A stretch of 8,304 nucleotides of DNA, from assembly GCA_963848355.1 (NCBI GenBank), contig CAWKDG010000015.1, positions 1 to 8,304 of the forward strand. Reading direction: 5' to 3'. The translations under genes were made by a program, and so were the position numbers. A model generated the notes under the pieces. The model ran no database searches. It saw nothing but the letters and a program-made list of their open reading frames with translations, and was not told the origin of the DNA. This stretch comes from CAWKDG01 sp963848355 (GTDB taxonomy: Bacteria > Actinomycetota > Acidimicrobiia > Acidimicrobiales > UBA8190). Position 1 is the stretch's first letter; every line of letters starts with the position of its first letter. Positions 5,611 to 8,304 of this stretch are shown here, piece after piece.

Positions 5611-5789
5611 AGGCGCGCGTGTGGTGCCTCAAGCAGAGCGACAGTTCCTCTCGGGTGGAGGTGAAGCGAGAGTTCGACCTCGCCTTCGTCCGGTTCCTTG
5701 AGAACGGTGCGCTCCAGGTCGCGGTGTTGCAGGGTCCCACGGTGACCTACGCGGCTGGGTTCTGGCTCTCGGTGGAGGAGACCAAGTGA
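5607..5789 (+). CDS. 60-residue protein between the deazaguanine transporter and the DpdA-like gene, unknown
   Basis: Starts at GTG 5607, overlapping the transporter stop (GTGA), and ends overlapping the GTG of the transglycosylase gene (GTGA, 5786-5789). No strong ribosome site precedes it, so translation probably depends on coupling. The product begins MKARVWCLKQSDSSSRVEVK and continues REFDLAFVRFLENGALQVAV, then LQGPTVTYAAGFWLSVEETK. Alternating hydrophobic and polar residues suggest a compact beta-rich protein with one short helix. It has one Cys, no signal peptide and no membrane segment. No family recognised. Being locked between transporter and enzyme makes it a candidate partner in the same modification pathway, but this is guilt by association only. 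Confidence 0.6.
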   Translation: MKARVWCLKQSDSSSRVEVKREFDLAFVRFLENGALQVAVLQGPTVTYAAGFWLSVEETK

Positions 5790-6457
5790 CCTACCTCTCG
5801 GGTTGCACGAGTCCGTCCTACGAGCAGGCGATCATCGACCTGGGGGTGGGTCTTTTGATCCAGCCTGGCTCATACAAGGTTGAGCGCGTTCGACCCTTCG
5901 ACGTTTGGGCGATGGACAACGGGTGCGCGAAGGTCAGGAAAGGCGAAGTGATCTTCAACCCCACCTGGACCTGCGCGAAGTGGGCCAGGATGCTCGGCGC
6001 TGCCTCCGATGTTGGTGCTACTGCGGAGGCCCCGCTGTTCGCGCTTGTTCCTGACGTTCCCTGTAATCATGGGCTCACCCTAAAGATGTTCCACGCTTAT
6101 GCGCCCATTGTGCGTGCATTCGATTTCCCTGTCGCCTTCGCTATCCAAAACGGGGCGACAGTCGAGACGGTCCCCTGGGACGACTTCGATGTGGCATTTC
6201 TCGGCGGCGACACCGAGTGGAAGTGCGGCCAACCAGCGTGGGACATGGCGATGGCGGCTCGCAGGCGGGGCAAGGGGATTCACATGGGTCGAGTGAACTC
6301 CTGGAAGCGCCTCGATTGGGCGTCCACGATGGGTTGCGACAGCTCAGATGGCACCTTTATCAAGCATGGCAAGCCGGAAGACATGGTCGCTCGGATCAAG
6401 GACTGGCTCGATAACGACAGCCCCCGGCTCACTCAGAAAGCGGCGAGCTATGCCTGA
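5786..6457 (+). CDS. dpdA: DpdA-like (TGT-family) transglycosylase for 7-deazaguanine DNA modification
   Basis: A 223-residue protein from GTG 5786, with GGAGGAG (5774-5780) five bases upstream. It resembles the compact phage DpdA/TGT-like proteins, which are much shorter than the roughly 370-residue bacterial tRNA-guanine transglycosylases. Visible signature pieces are WAMDNGC (41-47), ALVPDVP (86-92, the likely active-site Asp near 90), the base-recognition loop FLGGDTEWK (138-146), KGIHMGRVNS (163-172) and GCDSSDGT (183-190, with Asp185/Asp188 as nucleophile candidates). TGT enzymes exchange guanine for a 7-deazaguanine base; DpdA homologues do so in DNA. Coupled to the YhhQ-type transporter upstream, it probably inserts an imported deazapurine into phage DNA. 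The zinc-binding C-terminal region of bacterial TGT is not seen. A tRNA target cannot be excluded. The symbol denotes the family, not a subtype. Confidence 0.8.
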   Translation: MTYLSGCTSPSYEQAIIDLGVGLLIQPGSYKVERVRPFDVWAMDNGCAKVRKGEVIFNPTWTCAKWARMLGAASDVGATAEAPLFALVPDVPCNHGLTLKMFHAYAPIVRAFDFPVAFAIQNGATVETVPWDDFDVAFLGGDTEWKCGQPAWDMAMAARRRGKGIHMGRVNSWKRLDWASTMGCDSSDGTFIKHGKPEDMVARIKDWLDNDSPRLTQKAASYA

Positions 6458-6950
6458 CGAGGCGAAGTTGTCCACAAGTAGCCCAGTGGTCGAAATGGAA
6501 CGGGCGATCGTGTACTTGGCACTGGAGTTACCCGCCGAAGTGTGGGAGGACGTGAGAGACAAGTGGCACGCCGCTCGGGAGGCCCTGGTGGCCGAGCGGG
6601 ACCGGCTTCAAGAGCGGTTCCAGAAGGAGACGTTGCGAACGTCGGCGCTACTCAGGGCCATCCGTCACTTCGGCCTTCACTTCCAGCCGTGTCCTGCCGT
6701 CACGTTGACGGGGGCGAACGGCTGCACCTGCGGGCTGACATTGCTAGCCGAAGGCCGGGTTGATGAGTTCATCGTCATAGAGCACATTGGCTGGCAATCG
6801 GCTCGTCACACGTCAGACATGCTCAGTCCGAACGTCCATAAGCACTATTTCGATAGTTGGGACGACGAAGTGGTTGCCGCTCACGTTGACTGTCTCCCAG
6901 TTTTTGTGCATCGTGGCGAACTTCCACAGAAAGACCTCTCCGATGGATGA
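6450..6950 (+). CDS. Hypothetical protein with N-terminal coiled coil and Cys cluster
   Basis: A 166-residue protein from ATG 6450, overlapping the transglycosylase stop by eight bases (ATGCCTGA). A later ATG (6495) is possible but has no better ribosome site. Residues about 28-72 form a charged heptad-like helix (VWEDVRDKWHAAREALVAER, DRLQERFQKETLRTSALLRA), probably a coiled coil. Next comes a Cys-rich turn (HFQPCPAVTLTGANGCTCGL; Cys81, Cys92, Cys94) that might bind zinc with nearby His residues. The C-terminal part contains IVIEHIGWQSARHTSDMLSP and several His. Codons are less G/C-biased than in the transporter gene. It directly follows the DpdA-like gene in the coupled chain, so a link to modification is possible but unproven. 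No family recognised. Confidence 0.65.
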   Translation: MPDEAKLSTSSPVVEMERAIVYLALELPAEVWEDVRDKWHAAREALVAERDRLQERFQKETLRTSALLRAIRHFGLHFQPCPAVTLTGANGCTCGLTLLAEGRVDEFIVIEHIGWQSARHTSDMLSPNVHKHYFDSWDDEVVAAHVDCLPVFVHRGELPQKDLSDG

Positions 6951-7137
6951 CTGGGTAGACATGTCGTACCGCTCTTATGCCCAGGATGCGGAGCTACAGG
7001 CCATCGACGTGATCCGTCAAGTGCTCGCAGACGGGCGTCTGTCGAATGGTCAACGGTGGCGGATTTTGGACTATTCGGTGGCCCGCTTTGGTCGCCCATT
7101 AGTTCCTCTCTGTTTCGCAAAGGACGACGATGACTGA
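6943..7137 (+). CDS. 64-residue hypothetical protein
   Basis: ATG 6943 overlaps the previous stop by eight bases (ATGGATGA). The product begins MDDWVDMSYRSYAQDAELQA, has a helical middle (IDVIRQVLADGRLSNGQRWR) and ends ILDYSVARFGRPLVPLCFAK plus four Asp. The middle looks like a small two-helix unit. The end overlaps the following gene by eight bases (ATGACTGA, 7130-7137). The regular spacing within the chain supports it being coding. No family recognised. Confidence 0.6.
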   Translation: MDDWVDMSYRSYAQDAELQAIDVIRQVLADGRLSNGQRWRILDYSVARFGRPLVPLCFAKDDDD

Positions 7138-7231
7138 GGCTCAGGACGACCTCCAATCGTGGGTGAAGTCGGCCTTTCCGATCGACCTGGGAGAAGGCCA
7201 CCGCTGCTCATGGCTCATGTCCGAGACGTGA
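7130..7231 (+). CDS. 33-residue small protein, tentative
   Basis: ATG 7130 overlaps the previous gene by eight bases (ATGACTGA). It encodes MTEAQDDLQSWVKSAFPIDL and then GEGHRCSWLMSET, ending at 7231. Its stop overlaps a GTG (7228) that is one possible start of the zinc-ribbon gene. Only the overlap pattern supports it; it may be a coupler rather than a functional protein. Confidence 0.4.
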   Translation: MTEAQDDLQSWVKSAFPIDLGEGHRCSWLMSET

Positions 7232-7374
7232 CCTACTACTGCCCCCACTGTGGCCGCTACCTGATCCTGCGGGGCCGGACCTACTTCTGTTACTTCTGCC
7301 TGGGCCGTTCCGAGGTCGATCCTGATGCCGTCGGTGAGTGGGACCGGACGATCATCGAGAACCTAGTCCGATGA
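7210..7374 (+). CDS. 54-residue zinc-ribbon protein
   Basis: From ATG 7210 the protein reads MAHVRDVTYYCPHCGRYLIL, then RGRTYFCYFCLGRSEVDPDA, then VGEWDRTIIENLVR. It contains two Cys pairs (CPHC at 11-14 and CYFC at 27-30) separated by 12 residues, the classic layout of a small zinc ribbon. AGAAGG (7193-7198) lies 11 bases upstream of this ATG. A GTG at 7228 that overlaps the preceding stop as GTGA is a real alternative and would shorten the protein by six residues while keeping all four Cys. Zinc ribbons of this size bind nucleic acid or partner proteins. The specific role is unknown. The stop overlaps the next ATG as ATGA (7371-7374). Confidence 0.7.
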   Translation: MAHVRDVTYYCPHCGRYLILRGRTYFCYFCLGRSEVDPDAVGEWDRTIIENLVR

Positions 7375-7472
7375 GATGTCTCGGGGGCTGTCTGCTGGCC
7401 GTGGTCCTCAGCGGGCTCCTCTGGGCCGGCATCATCTTCGTGATCATCGAAGACGTGAGAAGGGGTTGGTAA
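7371..7472 (+). CDS. 33-residue single-pass membrane peptide
   Basis: ATG 7371 overlaps the previous stop (ATGA). The product MRCLGGCLLAVVLSGLLWAG continues IIFVIIEDVRRGW and ends in TAA. Residues about 4-26 form one continuous hydrophobic helix; the tail is charged. The two Cys near the N-terminus do not make a convincing lipobox. Too short for homology calls, but the membrane pattern and coupled start argue for coding. It is the last gene of the chain. Function unknown. Confidence 0.55.
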   Translation: MRCLGGCLLAVVLSGLLWAGIIFVIIEDVRRGW

Positions 7473-7550
7473 CTATTCTTCCCTTTATCCTTCCATAATC
7501 GCTCCCATTATGGTAAAACAATGGGAACACCAACCAGAAGGAGAACCATC
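7473..7550 (+). promoter_or_regulatory. Intergenic control region with overlapping inverted repeats
   Basis: A 78-base, relatively A/T-rich gap. It holds the inverted repeat CCATAAT (7493-7499) / ATTATGG (7507-7513) with a 7-base spacer, and a second inverted repeat TCCCATT (7503-7509) / AATGGGA (7520-7526) with a 10-base spacer. The two share 7507-7509, so as RNA hairpins they would largely exclude each other. As DNA, the region contains four CCAT/ATGG half-sites within 32 bases. AGAAGGAG (about 7537-7543) is the ribosome site for ATG 7551. A -10-like CATAAT (7494-7499) is present without a matching -35. An operator or an attenuator-type switch is likely; I cannot tell which. Confidence 0.5.
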
Positions 7551-7910
7551 ATGGCGACATTTGCCGATCCCACCGAAGCCACCGCCCCGATTTCGAGGAC
7601 CTCCGGGACTACGTCGGGGACGTGCTCGTCTTCGAGCCCACGTCCTTCGAGGAGGGCTTCAAGACGTCCAAAAGGCCCCGTCAACGTCATGCACGCCGCG
7701 GTGGGCGTCTACAGCGTCGAGAAGAACGAAATCACCGGCCTGGGCGCCCAGATCATCTTCTGGGTGAAGGTCATCGAGCAGCTCCGGGACTCGCTCGAGC
7801 ACGGCACCATCGTGATCGCCCGGCTAGTCCGGGAGGGCAAGGCTTACACCCTCGACGCGGTCGATTCGACCACGCGGGCCAAGGTGGAGAAGGCGTACTC
7901 TTGGGACTGA
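7551..7910 (+). CDS. Phage protein of OB-fold/ssDNA-binding-like type, middle scrambled by two compensating indels
   Basis: ATG 7551 has a good ribosome site (AGAAGGAG, 7 bases upstream). As written the frame is open to 7910 (119 residues), but residues about 14-42 are a Ser/Arg-rich shadow. Reading the neighbouring frame from 7589 gives DFEDLRDYVGDVLVFEPTSF and then EEGFKTSK, after which the first frame resumes with GPVNVMHAAVGVYSVEKNEI. This fits one missing C in CCCC (7585-7588 region) and one extra A in AAAA (7670-7673). The repaired protein (DLRxxxGDVLVFEPTSFEEG, IIFWVKVIEQLRDSLEHGTI, VIARLVREGKAYTL) recalls a widespread actinophage small protein with an OB-like, single-stranded-DNA-binding-type pattern; that match is from memory. 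It is followed by a strong terminator, so it is probably a separate, well-expressed transcript. Confidence 0.65.
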   Translation: MATFADPTEATAPISRTSGTTSGTCSSSSPRPSRRASRRPKGPVNVMHAAVGVYSVEKNEITGLGAQIIFWVKVIEQLRDSLEHGTIVIARLVREGKAYTLDAVDSTTRAKVEKAYSWD

Positions 7911-7945
7911 TCTTCAACTGAGCCCCGCCCATTCCTGACATGGAA

Positions 7946-7972
7946 AGGCCCCCGGTTGTTGGCCGGGGGCCT
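7946..7972 (+). terminator. Strong hairpin terminator
   Basis: AGGCCCCCGG (7946-7955) pairs perfectly with CCGGGGGCCT (7963-7972) around a 7-base loop TTGTTGG. Extra A/T pairs are possible outside (AA before, CTTT at 7976-7979 after), but there is no long U tract. It lies 36 bases after the stop of the gene at 7551-7910, the usual place for an intrinsic terminator. High-GC actinobacterial and phage terminators often lack a U run. Confidence 0.8.
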
Positions 7973-8002
7973 CTCCTTTCCACCAGAAAGAGGCCGCTCG
8001 AG

Positions 8003-8304
8003 TTGCCTCGACAACGAGACTACCAGGCCGAATACAAGGCTCGGCGCAAAAGGTTCCGGGATCTTCCTACCGGGTTGCTACCGGCCACGGGGAGCTGCCC
8101 CCGTACATCGCCAGGAAGGCCGAAGCAGGCACGCTCAGCGCCCGGGAACGGAAGCTCTACCGCAAACAGTGGCCGGCCTACACGGCCCGCTACAGCCCAC
8201 CAGCTCCAAGAAGCGGCCGGGGACCAAGCACCGAATTCCGACCCGTATCGGACCGAAGCAGGACGCTGAGAGGGCCGCCGATCGGATGGGGATCTCCGAA
8301 GGCT
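8003..8304 (+). CDS. Basic phage protein starting MPRQRDYQAEYKARR, frame broken twice and cut by the window end
   Basis: Likely start TTG 8003, with GAAAGAGG (7986-7993) nine bases upstream. The opening MPRQRDYQAEYKARRK matches a common phage pattern M-P-R-x-Y-x-A-E-Y-x-x-R. Near 8048-8052 (AAAA) the coding frame changes and continues as PGSSYRVATGHGELPPYIAR, then KAEAGTLSARERKLYRKQWP. Near 8194-8199 (AGCCCAC) it changes again and continues SSKKRPGTKHRIPTRIGPKQ, then DAERAADRMGISEG, open to the last base. Each change is repaired by adding one base to a homopolymer (A, then C). The repaired product is basic, over 100 residues, and without known domain; a DNA-binding or structural role is only a guess. 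An ATG at 7940 is in the same initial frame, but it lies before the terminator and is not a credible start. Confidence 0.55.

Noticed and set aside
4986..5789. A 267-residue plus-strand frame across the transporter gene
   Set aside because: Most of it is an Arg/Gly/Pro-rich shadow of the membrane protein; only its last 60 residues, from GTG 5607, are accepted as a gene.
7371..7472. Lipoprotein signal peptide
   Set aside because: The Cys positions lie before the hydrophobic core, not after it, so no lipobox is formed.
7940..8269. A 109-residue frame starting at ATG 7940
   Set aside because: Its first codons form the terminator hairpin, and its later part is out of frame with the more convincing coding sequence.
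1..8304. tRNA, rRNA or insertion sequence
   Set aside because: No cloverleaf, rRNA-like segment, transposase or paired terminal inverted repeats were seen.

Overview
The window looks like part of a tailed double-stranded DNA phage or prophage of a high-GC actinobacterium. The reasons are high GC, frequent GTG starts, tightly overlapping small genes, a glycine-rich tail-type protein, a small holin-like membrane protein, a stand-alone sigma-70 region 4 protein, and many short unknown reading frames. No integrase, terminase, capsid or replication gene is visible, so lysogeny and exact phage type cannot be judged. Assignment to actinobacterial phages is inferred from recalled family resemblance, not from a search.

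Layout. Positions 1-992 hold three minus-strand genes: a Cys/His-motif protein cut by the window edge, a very acidic low-complexity protein, and a small basic protein with an RKYPxPDxxHARNA motif. From about 1019 the strand switches. Positions 1019-3791 hold a structural module: a beta-rich virion-type protein, a glycine-rich tail-type protein broken by two frame changes, a 71-residue membrane protein, and a second beta-rich protein broken by one frame change. A 37-base gap with two TTGACA boxes (3792-3828) then opens a long chain of small genes from 3829 to 7472. Nearly all of these overlap by 4 bases (ATGA or GTGA) or 8 bases (ATGNNTGA), so they are probably translated as coupled units. A gap at 7473-7550 with overlapping inverted repeats precedes a gene at 7551-7910. 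A strong hairpin terminator follows at 7946-7972, and a further gene begins near 8003 and runs off the end.

The most interesting content is at 5047-6457. There a VUT/YhhQ-type transporter for 7-deazaguanine precursors, an unrecognised 60-residue protein and a compact DpdA/TGT-like transglycosylase are joined by GTGA overlaps. Together they suggest that the phage salvages a deazapurine base from the host and places it in its own DNA, probably to evade restriction. No preQ0 synthesis gene is in the window. The 60-residue protein between the two enzymes is a candidate new component.

Several genes (1576-2420, 2681-3791, 7551-7910, 8003-8304) change reading frame in mid-gene. Four of the seven changes fall in short homopolymers and one gene has two compensating changes, so sequencing or assembly error is the simplest explanation. 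Products there should be read from the repaired frames.
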